A DNA stretch of 64,000 bases from Rhodocyclaceae bacterium (GCA_016791105.1 JAEUNM010000043.1:62001-126000); one strand, 5' to 3'; counted from the first letter of the stretch, positions 43,680-53,310 are shown. Numbers and translations: made by a program. The notes: a model not told the origin generated them from the sequence alone.

Positions 43680-44201
43680 TCAGTCCGCGTCGCAGCCTCC
43701 GTCGGCGTCCTTGTCGGCCCGCAGGACTGGCAAACCCGTCACGCGGAATTCCACACAAAACAGCCGCGCCGGGTTGGAACGCGACGCCACGTGCAGGCTT
43801 TCCGTCGGCGCACCGTCGCCGCGCACGAGGCCGGTGCGCAAAAAGCTCACGGCCCGCCCGTGGATGGGTGCGATGTCGTCGCCCAGGGGCCCGTACTCAC
43901 GCATCGGCGCCTCGGCACCGTGCACCCGTATGTTCCAGCCGCGCGTCCAATCCTCGTCTAGCGGCACCACGTCCACCGACGCCTGCAGGCGTATGGCCTC
44001 GTTGCGAGCGAAATTCAGTGCCGACTGCAGTACGCTGGCCTGCGCGCGCACGGCTGCGGTGGCATTGCTGCGGGCAAGCGCGTGTATGCCCGCCGTCGCG
44101 GCCGCGGCAAATGCCGCCAGGCCCAGCACCAGTTCCACGGTGCTCACGCCGCGTTGCACGCGCAGGCGCTTCAGAAAACCGACTTTGGGGATAAGCAGCA
44201 T
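43680..44201 (-). CDS. Orphan GspH/FimT-type pseudopilin
   Basis: A 173-residue protein with a type IV prepilin leader. The peptidase site is QRG|VSTVEL with Glu at position +5, followed by a hydrophobic helix (LVLGLAAFAAAATAGIHAL). The body follows the GspH/FimT pattern (SALNFARNEAIRLQASVDV, then WTRGWNIRV). The start at 44201 is fixed by GGAGGAG 8 bases upstream. No other pilus or secretion genes are nearby. It is probably a minor pseudopilin acting with a type IV pilus encoded elsewhere. Confidence 0.85.
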   Translation of the reverse strand: MLLIPKVGFLKRLRVQRGVSTVELVLGLAAFAAAATAGIHALARSNATAAVRAQASVLQSALNFARNEAIRLQASVDVVPLDEDWTRGWNIRVHGAEAPMREYGPLGDDIAPIHGRAVSFLRTGLVRGDGAPTESLHVASRSNPARLFCVEFRVTGLPVLRADKDADGGCDAD

Positions 44202-44438
44202 CAATAAATCTCCTCCACGGTAATCCGCCGGCAGCAGCGCCAAATACGCCGGCGGCATGTCGCCACTGGCCGTACATCGGCGACGAATGGAAATTCTTAA
44301 GGCGAACAGCGCATGTCTCGTCGAATCCGTCACGGCGCGCGCGCCGCTTCGCCTAAAGCGGATTCAGTGCCGGTCGTAGGTCTGTTTTTGACCACCAACA
44401 CACACTCCGGCGCGTGCCGGCACGCCGGCGAATCCCGC

Positions 44439-44467
44439 TTGACAAGACGCCAGCGCAAGGGTTAAAT
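44439..44467 (+). promoter_or_regulatory. Promoter of bfd-bfr
   Basis: A perfect -35 TTGACA (44439-44444) and a -10 TTAAAT (44462-44467) are separated by 17 bases. The -10 overlaps the Fur-like palindrome that starts at 44464. Transcription would begin near 44474, about 63 bases before bfd. Confidence 0.7.
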
Positions 44468-44484
44468 ACGAATCAATCGTATTT
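44464..44484 (+). promoter_or_regulatory. Fur-like operator overlapping the bfd -10 element
   Basis: A perfect palindrome, AAATACGA - ATCAA - TCGTATTT. Its central 19 bases match a Fur box pattern AATnnGAATnAnTCnnATT. Its position over the -10 region fits iron-dependent repression. The call is supported by the downstream iron-storage genes but was made by eye. Confidence 0.6.
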
Positions 44485-44536
44485 GCGATCCATTTTGATT
44501 TTGCAGCGCCGCATTCGACAAAGCCCGCACACGACC

Positions 44537-44737
44537 ATGTACGTCTGTCTTTGCCAACCTGTTACCGACCGCGACATCCGCTCGGCTGTCGCTCAAGGCT
44601 GTCGCAGCATGCGCGATCTACGCACTGAACTGGGTTGTTGCAACCAGTGCCGGCGTTGTGTGAAAGCCGCGCACGAAGTGCTGACCGACGCGCTGACGCA
44701 AAAACACGCCCACCTGTCGCTGTTGGTGCCGGCCTGA
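44537..44737 (+). CDS. bfd: Bacterioferritin-associated ferredoxin
   Basis: A 66-residue [2Fe-2S] protein that donates electrons to bacterioferritin to release stored iron. Cluster cysteines are Cys4, Cys6, Cys38 and Cys41 in the family spacing (MYVCLC ... CNQCRRC). Two further Cys (22 and 35) are present. bfr follows after 55 bases, so the two are probably one operon under the Fur-like operator. Confidence 0.93.
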   Translation: MYVCLCQPVTDRDIRSAVAQGCRSMRDLRTELGCCNQCRRCVKAAHEVLTDALTQKHAHLSLLVPA

Positions 44738-44792
44738 TTCCCCGCCTTCACGTAAAATCGCCCACCTCCTAACAGGCAAGCGGGGTAGCGCC

Positions 44793-45272
44793 ATGAAAGG
44801 CGACAAAAAGGTTCTGCAGCATCTCAACAAGCAGCTCATCGCCGAGCTGACGGCCGTCAACCAGTACTTCCTGCATGCACGCATGTACAAGAACTGGGGC
44901 TTCAAAAAACTGGGCGATCACGAATACCACGAGTCCATCGAAGAAATGAAGCACGCCGATCAACTGATCGAGCGCATCCTGTTTCTGGAAGGCATCCCCA
45001 ATCTGCAGGACTTGAACAAACTGCTGATAGGCGAAAACGTGCCCGAAATGCTGGCGTGCGACCTCAAGCTGGAAACCGGCTCCCACGTACACCTCAAGGA
45101 AGCCGTCGCGTACTGCGAATCGGCCGGCGATTTCATTTCGCGCGACATTCTCGCCGGCATACTAGAGGACACGGAAGAGCACATAGACTGGCTGGAAACC
45201 CAGATCGACCTGATCGACAAGGTCGGGCTGCAAAATTATCTGCAGACCACACTGGACAGTTTTTCGTCCTGA
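44793..45272 (+). CDS. bfr: Bacterioferritin
   Basis: A 159-residue four-helix subunit of the 24-mer heme-containing iron store. Ferroxidase ligands include Glu18, Glu51 and His54, the heme ligand Met52 is in IEEMKHAD, and EEHIDWLE near residue 130 supplies the second set. The length is normal. It is preceded by bfd and followed by a clear terminator. Confidence 0.96.
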   Translation: MKGDKKVLQHLNKQLIAELTAVNQYFLHARMYKNWGFKKLGDHEYHESIEEMKHADQLIERILFLEGIPNLQDLNKLLIGENVPEMLACDLKLETGSHVHLKEAVAYCESAGDFISRDILAGILEDTEEHIDWLETQIDLIDKVGLQNYLQTTLDSFSS

Positions 45273-45307
45273 GCCGGCCGGCACGGCCGCTCTTCCGTTC
45301 CACCAAG

Positions 45308-45336
45308 CAAAACGCCGGGCTGTGCCCGGCGTTTTG
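45308..45336. terminator. Bidirectional terminator between bfr and htpG
   Basis: A 13-bp stem, CAAAACGCCGGGC / GCCCGGCGTTTTG, with a TGT loop. T-rich arms occur on both strands, so it can terminate both bfr (plus) and htpG (minus). Confidence 0.9.
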
Positions 45337-45374
45337 TCTTATCGCGGCTGGTGCAGCAGGCGCCGCGGTAAAGC

Positions 45375-47327
45375 TCAGTTCGGCAGAATGATGCGGCTCG
45401 CTTCGCCGCCCATGGCCAGGAACAACTGGTTCATGCGCCGCACGAAGCCAGCCGGGTCTTCCGGCATGCCGCCTTCGGCCAGCATGGCCTGATCCAGCAG
45501 CACCGCCGCCCAATCGTCGAAATGGCCGCCCTCGGCGCCGGATTTTTCGTCGCGCAGGCGTAGCACGACCGGATGGCGCGGGTTGATTTCGAGAATGGGC
45601 TTGGATACCGGCACGTTTTGCCCGGCCGCTTTCAACATGCGCGCCAGATTGCCACCCATGTCGTATTCGTCCGCCACCACGCAGGCCGGCGAATCGGTCA
45701 GGCGGTGCGTGACGCGCACTTCTTTCACGCGCTCGCCCAGGGCCGACTTGATGCGCTCCGTCACATCCTTGAACTGTTCTTCTTCGCGCTGGTGTTCCTG
45801 CTTTTCGGCCTCGTCCTCGAGCTTGCCCAAATCCAGACCACCCTTGGCGACCGATACCAGTTGTTTGCCGTCGAATTCGGTCAGGTGCCCCACCACCCAC
45901 TCGTCCACGCGGTCCGACATGAGCAGCACTTCCACGCCCTTCTTGCGGAACACTTCCAGGTGCGGGCTGTTTTTGGCGGCTGCGAAACTTTCCGCCGTGA
46001 CGTAATAAATTTTGTCCTGGCCTTCTTTCATGCGGCCGACGTAATCGGCCAGCGTCGCGGTCTGGGCATCGCTTTCGGCGTGGGTACTCGCAAAACGCAG
46101 CAATTTGGCGATGCGCTCGCGGTTGGCGCTGTCCTCGCCCACGCCTTCTTTCAACACGCGGCCGAATTCGCCCCAGAACTTGGCGTATTTTTCTGCCTCG
46201 TTTTCGGCCAAATCTTCCAGCAGGCCGAGCACCTTTTTCGTACACCCGGCGCGGATCGCATCGATGTCCTTGCTTTCCTGCAGCAATTCGCGCGACACGT
46301 TGAGCGGCAGGTCATTCGAATCGACCACCCCGCGCACGAAGCGCAGGTAGAGCGGCATGAGCTTTTCCGCGTCGTCCATGATGAACACGCGGCGCACATA
46401 GAGCTTCACGCCGTGACGCGGCGTGCGCTCCCACAGATCGAAAGGTGCGTGCGACGGCAGATACAGCAACTGCGTGTATTCCTGGCGGCCTTCCACCTTG
46501 GCATGGACCCAGGCGAGCGGCTCGTCGTAATCGTGCCCGACGTGCTTGTAGAAAGATTTGTACTGGTCTTCGGTCACTTCGCTTTTGGGCCTGGCCCACA
46601 GCGCGGAGGCCTGATTGACGGTTTCGTCCTCGTCCGTCATGACCTGCTGGTCTTCTTTCCACTCCTCCTTTTTCATCACGATGGGCTGCACGATGTGATC
46701 GGAGTACTTGCGGATGAGGTTGCGCAATTGCCAGCCGGCCAGCAAGTCCTTGGCTTCTTCGCGCAGGTGCAATACGACGTCGGTACCGCGCCCAGGCCGG
46801 TCGATCTGCTCCAGCGTGTATTCGCCGCTGCCGTCGCTCTGCCACTTTACGCCGGCACCGGCCGGCAGCCCGGCGCGGCGCGTGAGCACGGAAATTTTGT
46901 CGGCCACAATGAAGCCGGAATAGAAACCCACGCCGAACTGGCCGATCAGGTTGGCATCTTTCTGCTTGTCGCCGGTGAGGCGCGAAAAGAATTCGCGCGT
47001 GCCGCTTTTGGCGATGGTGCCCAGGTTTTCCGCCGCTTCGTCGCGGCTCATGCCGACACCGTTATCGGACACGGTGAGCGTGCCGGCGTCCTTGTCGTAG
47101 GCGATGCGGATTTTGAATTCGCCCTCGCCTTCCAGCAGCGCCGGCTGATCCAGCGCTTCGAAGCGCAGTTTGTCGCACGCGTCGGCGGCGTTGGAAATCA
47201 GCTCGCGCAGAAAAATTTCGCGGTTCGAATACAGCGAATGCACCATCAAGTGCAGCAACTGTTTTACTTCGGCCTGAAAGCTGCGCGTTTCCGTGCTGTG
47301 CGGTGCCACGTCCTGTTCGACTTCCAC
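45375..47327 (-). CDS. htpG: Chaperone HtpG (Hsp90)
   Basis: A 650-residue cytoplasmic Hsp90 chaperone. The ATP-binding residues lie in [18 protein letters not shown] and [10 protein letters not shown], and the middle and C-terminal dimer domains are complete. The start is a GTG ([10 protein letters not shown]), with GAGGGG upstream. A heat-shock-type promoter lies about 40 bases upstream. Confidence 0.97.
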   Translation of the reverse strand: MEVEQDVAPHSTETRSFQAEVKQLLHLMVHSLYSNREIFLRELISNAADACDKLRFEALDQPALLEGEGEFKIRIAYDKDAGTLTVSDNGVGMSRDEAAENLGTIAKSGTREFFSRLTGDKQKDANLIGQFGVGFYSGFIVADKISVLTRRAGLPAGAGVKWQSDGSGEYTLEQIDRPGRGTDVVLHLREEAKDLLAGWQLRNLIRKYSDHIVQPIVMKKEEWKEDQQVMTDEDETVNQASALWARPKSEVTEDQYKSFYKHVGHDYDEPLAWVHAKVEGRQEYTQLLYLPSHAPFDLWERTPRHGVKLYVRRVFIMDDAEKLMPLYLRFVRGVVDSNDLPLNVSRELLQESKDIDAIRAGCTKKVLGLLEDLAENEAEKYAKFWGEFGRVLKEGVGEDSANRERIAKLLRFASTHAESDAQTATLADYVGRMKEGQDKIYYVTAESFAAAKNSPHLEVFRKKGVEVLLMSDRVDEWVVGHLTEFDGKQLVSVAKGGLDLGKLEDEAEKQEHQREEEQFKDVTERIKSALGERVKEVRVTHRLTDSPACVVADEYDMGGNLARMLKAAGQNVPVSKPILEINPRHPVVLRLRDEKSGAEGGHFDDWAAVLLDQAMLAEGGMPEDPAGFVRRMNQLFLAMGGEASRIILPN

Positions 47328-47363
47328 TTCCGGTTCCCCTCGAAAAAATTGCGGACGCGCCGG

Positions 47364-47392
47364 ATATGCGGCCAGACGGCGGTAATTTCAAG
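47364..47392 (-). promoter_or_regulatory. Sigma-32 type heat-shock promoter of htpG
   Basis: On the minus strand, CTTGAAA (47386-47392) and CCGCATAT (47364-47371) are 14 bases apart. This matches the sigma-32 consensus CTTGAAA / CCCCATnT at all but one position, with permitted spacing. It lies about 37 bases upstream of the htpG GTG. Confidence 0.75.
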
Positions 47393-47483
47393 TCCTGCCG
47401 GCACGACGGCCCACGCCCGCCTCAAGTTGTCACGCAATTTCCCGTAAGCACGCAACATCCGAGCCCGCCTGGAAGACCGTCGC

Positions 47484-49130
47484 ATGAACTCGCCGTTTGC
47501 CAATTTTTCCATTTCCACACGACTGCGCTTGGGCTTCGGCTGCGTGGTGGGGCTGTTCGTCATCGTCGCCGTGCTGGGCTATGGCTGGCTGAGCGGTGCT
47601 CCAGCGCTGGCCGAGCGCATTTCAAGCTCCAATGCCCCGAAAATCCACAACACCGTCATCCTGATCGACACGACACACCGCATGCGCGCTTCGGCAAGGC
47701 TCATCAGCCTGTCCACCGACCCCGCAGCGATGAAGGCGGAAAAGGCCAATTTCGACCGCCTGGTGCAACTTTTCAACATGGCGACCAGCGAACTGGAAGA
47801 TTTGCAGAAACAGGTGTCCGGCGACGCGGAACGCGCCACCGGCGGCGACCTGTTCGCCAGCGGCCGCGCCATGATCGAAGCGCTGCAGGCTAACGTGAAG
47901 CTCAGCATGGACGGACAGCGCGAGCAGGCGGGCAAACAGCTCATCGAAAACGTGACGCCGAAAATCCAGACCGTGATGCAACTTCTGCCCAAGTATTTCG
48001 ACGCGCTCATCGAACGCAATAGCGATGCCACGCACCAGCTCGAATCGACCGCCACGCGCACTTTGTGGGTGCTGGAGGGCGGCTCGCTGGCGGCGCTGGT
48101 GCTGGGTTTTCTGATCGCAGCCCTGGTGACACGCTCGATCACGCGGCCGGTGCAGGACATGGTGACCAAGGTTGAACGACTGGCCGGCGGCGATCTCACG
48201 GTGGAATTCGAAACCGGCCGCGGCGACGAAATTGGCCGTCTGGGCAGCGCGCTGGCGCAAACCGCCGCCAGCCTGAATCAATCCATAGGCAATGTGTTGC
48301 AAAGCGCCGAACAGGTGGCCCAGGCGGCCGGCAATCTGTCTGGTTCGGCCACCAAAGTGCGTGCCAGCACCGAAGAACAGTCCGAATCGACCCTTTCCAT
48401 GGCCGCTTCACTGGAACAACTATCGACCAGCGTGGCCCACGTCGCCGATCTGTCCGACCAGGCGCGCGAACACTCGACCAGTTCCACCGGCAAGGCGCGC
48501 GCGGGAGCATCCACCATCGCGGCCATGCTGGAGGAAGTGAATCGCGTGGCCGGCACCATGGAAAGCACTTCGGGCGAAGCATCACGGCTGGGGCAGGAAT
48601 CCGAACGCATTTCCACCATCGTGAATGTGATCCGCGATCTGGCCGACCAGACCAATCTGCTCGCGCTCAACGCCGCCATCGAAGCGGCACGGGCGGGCGA
48701 ACAGGGACGCGGATTCGCCGTGGTGGCCGATGAAGTGCGCAAACTCGCCGAAAAAACCACCTCGTCGGCGCTGCAAATTACCGACATGGTGCGCACCATA
48801 CAGAACGGCACCCAGGGCATGGCAAAACAGATGGCCGAAACCGTGGGCAGCATGCGTGTCGGCGTCACGCGCGCGCACGAGGCGGAATCTTCGATGCGAG
48901 AAATCGAGGGCGCGGCCCAGGGCGTGCTGGAAGTGATCGATGCGGTGGCCGCAGCGCTCAAGGAACAGGTGAGCGCAAGCCATCATCTGTCATCACGCGT
49001 GGACCACATCGCTGCCATGACGGAACGCAATTCCGCCACCGCCGCCACGGTATCCACGGCGGCGCAGGACATGGCGCGGCTGTCGGAAGGTTTGCGCAGC
49101 AACGTGCAGCGCTTCCGCGTGCGGCACTGA
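47484..49130 (+). CDS. Methyl-accepting chemotaxis protein, 4HB sensor type
   Basis: A 548-residue chemoreceptor. Order: TM helix at about 15-36, a periplasmic helical-bundle sensor to about 190, a second TM helix at about 191-213, HAMP to about 266, and a long signalling coiled coil with the hairpin tip DLADQTNLLALNAAIEAARAGE. The chain ends RFRVRH without a CheR-binding pentapeptide. The ligand cannot be inferred. It is divergent from htpG, with about 155 bases between starts. Confidence 0.92.
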   Translation: MNSPFANFSISTRLRLGFGCVVGLFVIVAVLGYGWLSGAPALAERISSSNAPKIHNTVILIDTTHRMRASARLISLSTDPAAMKAEKANFDRLVQLFNMATSELEDLQKQVSGDAERATGGDLFASGRAMIEALQANVKLSMDGQREQAGKQLIENVTPKIQTVMQLLPKYFDALIERNSDATHQLESTATRTLWVLEGGSLAALVLGFLIAALVTRSITRPVQDMVTKVERLAGGDLTVEFETGRGDEIGRLGSALAQTAASLNQSIGNVLQSAEQVAQAAGNLSGSATKVRASTEEQSESTLSMAASLEQLSTSVAHVADLSDQAREHSTSSTGKARAGASTIAAMLEEVNRVAGTMESTSGEASRLGQESERISTIVNVIRDLADQTNLLALNAAIEAARAGEQGRGFAVVADEVRKLAEKTTSSALQITDMVRTIQNGTQGMAKQMAETVGSMRVGVTRAHEAESSMREIEGAAQGVLEVIDAVAAALKEQVSASHHLSSRVDHIAAMTERNSATAATVSTAAQDMARLSEGLRSNVQRFRVRH

Positions 49131-49147
49131 ACGGCCGCCGCGCAGGC

Positions 49148-49705
49148 TCAAACGTAGCGCACGTCCACCACTTCGATTTCGCGCAGGCCAGCCGGGCTGG
49201 CGAAGCGCACCACGTCGCCGGCGCGCGCCTTGATGAGCGCGCGCGCGAGCGGAGAAATCCAGCTTATGCGCCCGCTACCGGCATCCGCCTCATCCACGCC
49301 GACGATCTGGTAGGTTTGATCGCTGCTGCTGCCATCGGCGTCGCACACGCACACGGTGGCGCCGAAAAACACCTGATCGATGTTTTGCTGCTCGGCCGGA
49401 TCGACCACCGTGGCCGATTCCAGCCGCTTGATCAAAAAGCGTATGCGTCTATCGATTTCGCGCAGGCGCTTCTTGCCGTAGATGTAGTCGCCATTTTCCG
49501 AACGGTCGCCATTGCCGGCCGCCCAGGCGATGATTTCCACCAGTTTCGGCCGCTCACGCCGGAGCAAATCGTCCAGTTCCTGCTTGAGCAGGCCATAGCC
49601 GCGCGGCGTCATGTAATTGCGGCTGCCGGCCGGCAGCGCCGGCGCGCCCGGCAGATCGTCGTCGTCATCGCCGGCCGGCTCGTCCTTGACGAAAGCCTTG
49701 TTCAT
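49148..49705 (-). CDS. greB: Transcription elongation factor GreB
   Basis: A 185-residue factor that rescues backtracked RNA polymerase by stimulating transcript cleavage. NYMTPRGYGLLKQELDDLL and GDRSENGDYIYGKKRLREIDRRI form the coiled coil with its acidic tip, and SPLARALI is in the C-terminal domain. A 27-residue N-terminal extension with a run of five Asp precedes the core. The start overlaps the dsbC stop by 4 bases. Confidence 0.93.
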   Translation of the reverse strand: MNKAFVKDEPAGDDDDDLPGAPALPAGSRNYMTPRGYGLLKQELDDLLRRERPKLVEIIAWAAGNGDRSENGDYIYGKKRLREIDRRIRFLIKRLESATVVDPAEQQNIDQVFFGATVCVCDADGSSSDQTYQIVGVDEADAGSGRISWISPLARALIKARAGDVVRFASPAGLREIEVVDVRYV

Positions 49706-50415
49706 TGCAGTGGCGACGCGAACAGCTTTTCGATATCGGCCACGGTGGTGGCACCGCGCAATACCGATCCATCGGCCAGCACCAGCGTGGGCGCATCCAC
49801 CAGACCGAGGCGGTCGCCCAGTTCCACCACGCGCGCGATGGGGTCCTTGCACGCCTCGCCCGGCTCGGCCGGAAGCGTGCCGCGCAACATGAATTCGCGC
49901 CAGGCGGCGGCGCGGTCCGGCGCGCACCAGACCGCGCGCGCGCGCTGGGTAGCGCCCGGATGGCGGGTTTCGAACGGATTCAGAAAGGTGTAGATGGTTA
50001 CGTTGGGCAGCTTGGCAAGTTCCTTTTCCTGTCGCTTGCAGAACGGGCACAGCGGGTCAGAAAACACCGCCAGCTTGCGCGCCCCGCTGCCATGCACGGT
50101 TTTGATCGCAAGTTCCAGCGGCAGGCTGTCGAAGCGGATGGCGGTGAGCTTGCGCTGATGCGCCAGTGTGAGGTTCTTGCCGCTGCCCACGTCTATCAGG
50201 TGGCCCACCAGCAACATGCTGCCGGCCTCATTGGTATAGGCAATGTTGCGATCCGACAACACGAGTTCGAACACCCCGGGATAGGCGGTCGGATTCACCT
50301 TGTCTATCGTTACGCTGCCCAGTTTGCCGGACAAGGCCTTGCGTATCGCAGCCTCATCGGCGCGCGCCGTGCATGCGAGCGCAAAAAGAATGCAAAGCGA
50401 AAATAGTCGGAACAT
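49702..50415 (-). CDS. dsbC: Thiol:disulfide interchange protein DsbC
   Basis: A 237-residue periplasmic disulfide isomerase. It has a signal peptide (1-19), a small N-terminal dimerisation domain, and a thioredoxin domain with the active site CPFC (Cys123, Cys126). The cis-Pro loop is DAPTLVLADG. It overlaps greB by 4 bases, so the two are co-translated. Confidence 0.93.
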   Translation of the reverse strand: MFRLFSLCILFALACTARADEAAIRKALSGKLGSVTIDKVNPTAYPGVFELVLSDRNIAYTNEAGSMLLVGHLIDVGSGKNLTLAHQRKLTAIRFDSLPLELAIKTVHGSGARKLAVFSDPLCPFCKRQEKELAKLPNVTIYTFLNPFETRHPGATQRARAVWCAPDRAAAWREFMLRGTLPAEPGEACKDPIARVVELGDRLGLVDAPTLVLADGSVLRGATTVADIEKLFASPLQ

Positions 50416-50555
50416 GGCGGTCCTGCCTAACGGTACCGCCCGATTTTATGCCGCGCCCGCCGGCCTTGTGTGCCGGTTGTCGGCCCACCGGCTCCGCCCG
50501 GAGCAAGGCAGACGCCCCCGCCTGCGAAAACCGGGAGCGCCGTGCCCACTTACCA

Positions 50556-50575
50556 GCGCCGCCGCAAGGCGGCGC
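50556..50575. repeat. GC-rich hairpin downstream of the DUF3567 gene
   Basis: An 8-bp perfect stem, GCGCCGCC / GGCGGCGC, closed by a GCAA tetraloop. It lies 28 bases beyond the DUF3567 stop codon. No T-tract follows on the minus strand, so it is only a possible terminator or 3'-end stabiliser. Confidence 0.4.
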
Positions 50576-50602
50576 GCCGGCGCGAAAAACCGGCGCTTGC
50601 GC

Positions 50603-50833
50603 TCAGTGATAAATGGCCGGTTGATGCATGAGGGCGATGTAGTGGCCGATGAATTCATCCAGCGCGTCGGGCTCGCCGGCCTCGACGAAACTGTTCAGAT
50701 CGGCGCGAAAGCGGCGTGCTGCGTCATCGCGGATGAAAGCACCGCGGCCGCTGCGCTTGTCAATCACCTCTATGGCTTCCTGCGCCGGATAATCCACGAC
50801 GTACAGGCTGGCATCGTTAAATACGATTTGCAT
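50603..50833 (-). CDS. DUF3567 family protein
   Basis: A 76-residue protein starting MQIVFNDASLYVVDYP, with EVIDKRSGRGAFI and a C-terminal DEFIGHYIALMHQPAIYH. This is the pattern of DUF3567, a small family of unknown function that I know only from Betaproteobacteria. It is therefore a useful taxonomic marker. GGAGAG precedes the ATG. It is a single-gene unit. Confidence 0.85.
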   Translation of the reverse strand: MQIVFNDASLYVVDYPAQEAIEVIDKRSGRGAFIRDDAARRFRADLNSFVEAGEPDALDEFIGHYIALMHQPAIYH

Positions 50834-51011
50834 GGTTGCTCTCCATCTTGCTCGGCGAATTCGTTCACCTATGAACGGGATATGGAGCCTCCCGCCGTCA
50901 AAACAAGTAACGGCACGCGGCGGGTTGTCTTTAAGCCGCAACCCGCATACCATCCGCGGATTCGTCAGCCCTTCGTGTCCAAATTCACCGATGCAGCCCT
51001 GCGACGAGGAA

Positions 51012-51200
51012 ATGCCGCTGCGGACGCGGCTCCATGAATTGCGTCTGGAACACCGCGACCTGGACGAAGCCATCATGCGTCTGCAATCCGCCCCCCCCCA
51101 CGACGAGCTCATGCTGCGCCGACTCAAAAAACGCAAGCTCATGCTGAAGGACCGCATCGCGGTACTGGAGCGCATGCTGCAACCGGATGAACCCGCATGA
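51012..51200 (+). CDS. YdcH family (DUF465) small coiled-coil protein
   Basis: A 62-residue charged helical protein with LHELRLEHRDLDEAIMRLQ and LRRLKKRKLMLKDRIAVLE, the DUF465/YdcH pattern. The function is unknown. The start is uncertain: an ATG seven codons upstream (50991) is also in frame. The stop overlaps the metY start in ATGA, indicating coupling. Confidence 0.75.
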   Translation: MPLRTRLHELRLEHRDLDEAIMRLQSAPPHDELMLRRLKKRKLMLKDRIAVLERMLQPDEPA

Positions 51201-52492
51201 GCGAACCACGCCCGCCCGGCTTCGATACCCTGGCCCTGCACGCCGGCCACGTGCCGGACGCGGAATTTCGCGCCCGCGCCGTGCCCATCTATCTATCGAC
51301 GTCCTTCGTATTTCCGGACACCGATCACGCCGCCGCGCTATTCAACATGGAACGCGCCGGCCATGTGTATGCGCGCATTTCCAACCCCACCGTGGCGGTG
51401 CTGGAAGAGCGCATCGCTGCGCTGGAAGGCGGCGTGGGCGCCATCGCCACGGCGAGCGGACAGGCCGCGCTGCATCTGGCCATCGTGACGCTCATGGGCG
51501 CCGGCAGCCACATCGTGGCCTCGCGCGCGCTGTACGGCGGCAGCCACAACCTGCTCGAATACACGCTGGCGCGCTTCGGCATCGAAACCACGTTTGTCGA
51601 TCCGCGCGACCTCGACGCCTGGCGCGCCGCGCTGCGCCCCAATACGCGCCTGCTGTTCGGCGAAACCCTGGGCAATCCGGGCCTGGACGTGCTGGACATT
51701 GCCCGCGTGGCCGAACTGGCGCACGAACACCACATCGCGCTGCTGGTCGATTCCACCTTCACCACGCCATGGCTCATGCAGCCCTTCGAGCACGGCGCCG
51801 ATCTGGTATTCCATTCCGCCACCAAATTTCTGTGCGGCCACGGCACCGTGGTAGGCGGCGTGCTGGTGGATGGCGGCCGTTTCGACTGGGAAGCATCCGG
51901 CCTATACCCCACCCTCACGGAACCCTACGCCGGCTTTCACGGCATGGATTTCGCGGAGGAATCCACCGTCGCGGCTTTCCTGCTGCGCGCACGGCGCGAA
52001 GGCCTGCGCGATTTCGGCGCCTGCCTGAATCCGCTCGCCGCCTTCCAGATTCTGCAAGGCGTGGAAACCCTGCCGCTGCGCATGGCGCGCCACATCGAAA
52101 ACACGCGCCGCATCGTCAGCCATCTGGCCAGCCAGCCCGGCGTGGCGCGCGTCACCTATCCCGAACTGCCGGAGCATCCGGACCACGAACTGGCGCGCCG
52201 CCTGCTGCCGCGCGGTTGCGGTGCGGTATTCAGTTTCGAACTGGCGGGCGGCCGCGCCGCCGGGCGCCGCTTCATCGAAAGCCTGCGCGTGTTTTCCCAC
52301 CTGGCCAACGTTGGCGATGCGCGCTCGCTGGTGATACACCCGGCCAGCACCACGCATTTCCGCATGTCGGCCGAAGCACTCGCCGCGGCCGGCATAGGCG
52401 AAGGCACGATACGGCTATCCGTCGGCCTGGAAGACCCGACCGACCTGATCGAAGATTTGAACCGCGCCCTCTACGCGGCGAGCAAGGTGTAA
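51197..52492 (+). CDS. metY: O-acetylhomoserine sulfhydrylase
   Basis: A 431-residue PLP enzyme of the Cys/Met metabolism family that makes homocysteine directly from O-acetylhomoserine and sulfide. The PLP Lys is in [46 protein letters not shown] and [10 protein letters not shown] fit MetY rather than the shorter MetZ. It begins within the ydcH stop codon and is followed by a hydrolase after 2 bases. Confidence 0.9.
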   Translation: MSEPRPPGFDTLALHAGHVPDAEFRARAVPIYLSTSFVFPDTDHAAALFNMERAGHVYARISNPTVAVLEERIAALEGGVGAIATASGQAALHLAIVTLMGAGSHIVASRALYGGSHNLLEYTLARFGIETTFVDPRDLDAWRAALRPNTRLLFGETLGNPGLDVLDIARVAELAHEHHIALLVDSTFTTPWLMQPFEHGADLVFHSATKFLCGHGTVVGGVLVDGGRFDWEASGLYPTLTEPYAGFHGMDFAEESTVAAFLLRARREGLRDFGACLNPLAAFQILQGVETLPLRMARHIENTRRIVSHLASQPGVARVTYPELPEHPDHELARRLLPRGCGAVFSFELAGGRAAGRRFIESLRVFSHLANVGDARSLVIHPASTTHFRMSAEALAAAGIGEGTIRLSVGLEDPTDLIEDLNRALYAASKV

Positions 52493-52494
52493 GC

Positions 52495-53310
52495 ATGGAA
52501 ATCGAGCTGGGCGGCGCACGCACTTACGTCTATACCGGCGGCCGCGCGCCCGACCCGGCGCTGCCCGCCATCGTGTTCATACACGGCGCGCAGCAGGACC
52601 ATAGCTGCTGGGCGCTGCAATCGCGCTATTTCGCGCACCACGGCTATTGTGTGCTGGCGCCCGACCTGCCCGGCCACTGCCGCTCGCAAGGCGAGCCGCT
52701 CGATTCCGTACCCGCCATCGCCGCCTGGATCGTGCAACTGCTGGACCGCATGGGCATCGCCGGCGCGGCATTGGTAGGCCACAGCATGGGGTCTCTGGCG
52801 GCGCTGGATGCCGCCGCGCACTACCCGTCGCGCGTGCGCGCGCTGGCGCTTTTGGGCTCATCGGCGCTCATGCCGGTATCCGACGCCCTGCGCGACGCCA
52901 TGAACACCGACCCGCCGCGCGCCATGCGCATGATCAACCTGTGGTCGCACGCGCGCGGCCTGCTCGGCGGCAACAGCGTGCCCGGCCAGTGGATGTTCGG
53001 CAGCAACCTGCGCCTCATGCAGCGCGGCGCTGCGACCAACCTGGCCAACGATCTATCCGCCTGCCACGCCTACGATGGCGCCGCTGCGGCCGCGCAGGTG
53101 GCCTGCCCCACCCTCGTCCTGATGGGTGCACGCGACCAGATGACCCCGCCCCGCGCCGGCCGCGAACTGGCCCAGCGCATCCCCGGCGCCCAGACCGTAA
53201 CGATAGATTCCGCCGGCCACGCCATGATGGCCGAACAACCGGACCGCGTACTGGATGCCCTCAAAAACTTCCTGGCGTGCGCACTTACGTCCAGACAACG
53301 GGCCGCCTGA
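52495..53310 (+). CDS. Alpha/beta-fold hydrolase
   Basis: A 271-residue hydrolase. The nucleophile elbow is GHSMGS (Ser), the oxyanion region is IHGAQQDHSCW, the acid is Asp in MGARDQMTPP and the catalytic His is in SAGHAMM. The substrate is unknown. The ATG is 2 bases after the metY stop. That spacing suggests one transcript, and proximity alone hints at acyl-homoserine or acyl-thiol chemistry. Confidence 0.85.
   Translation: MEIELGGARTYVYTGGRAPDPALPAIVFIHGAQQDHSCWALQSRYFAHHGYCVLAPDLPGHCRSQGEPLDSVPAIAAWIVQLLDRMGIAGAALVGHSMGSLAALDAAAHYPSRVRALALLGSSALMPVSDALRDAMNTDPPRAMRMINLWSHARGLLGGNSVPGQWMFGSNLRLMQRGAATNLANDLSACHAYDGAAAAAQVACPTLVLMGARDQMTPPRAGRELAQRIPGAQTVTIDSAGHAMMAEQPDRVLDALKNFLACALTSRQRAA

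Larger units (their letters stand above)
44202..44536. other. Intergenic region between the pseudopilin gene and bfd
   Basis: About 335 bases between divergent genes. The right half holds the bfd promoter and Fur-like operator (44439-44484). No gene or RNA is recognised in the rest. Confidence 0.6.

Noticed and set aside
45573..47447. A 624-codon open frame opposite htpG
   Set aside because: Antisense shadow of htpG; Phe/His/Arg-rich composition with no family match and no ribosome binding site.
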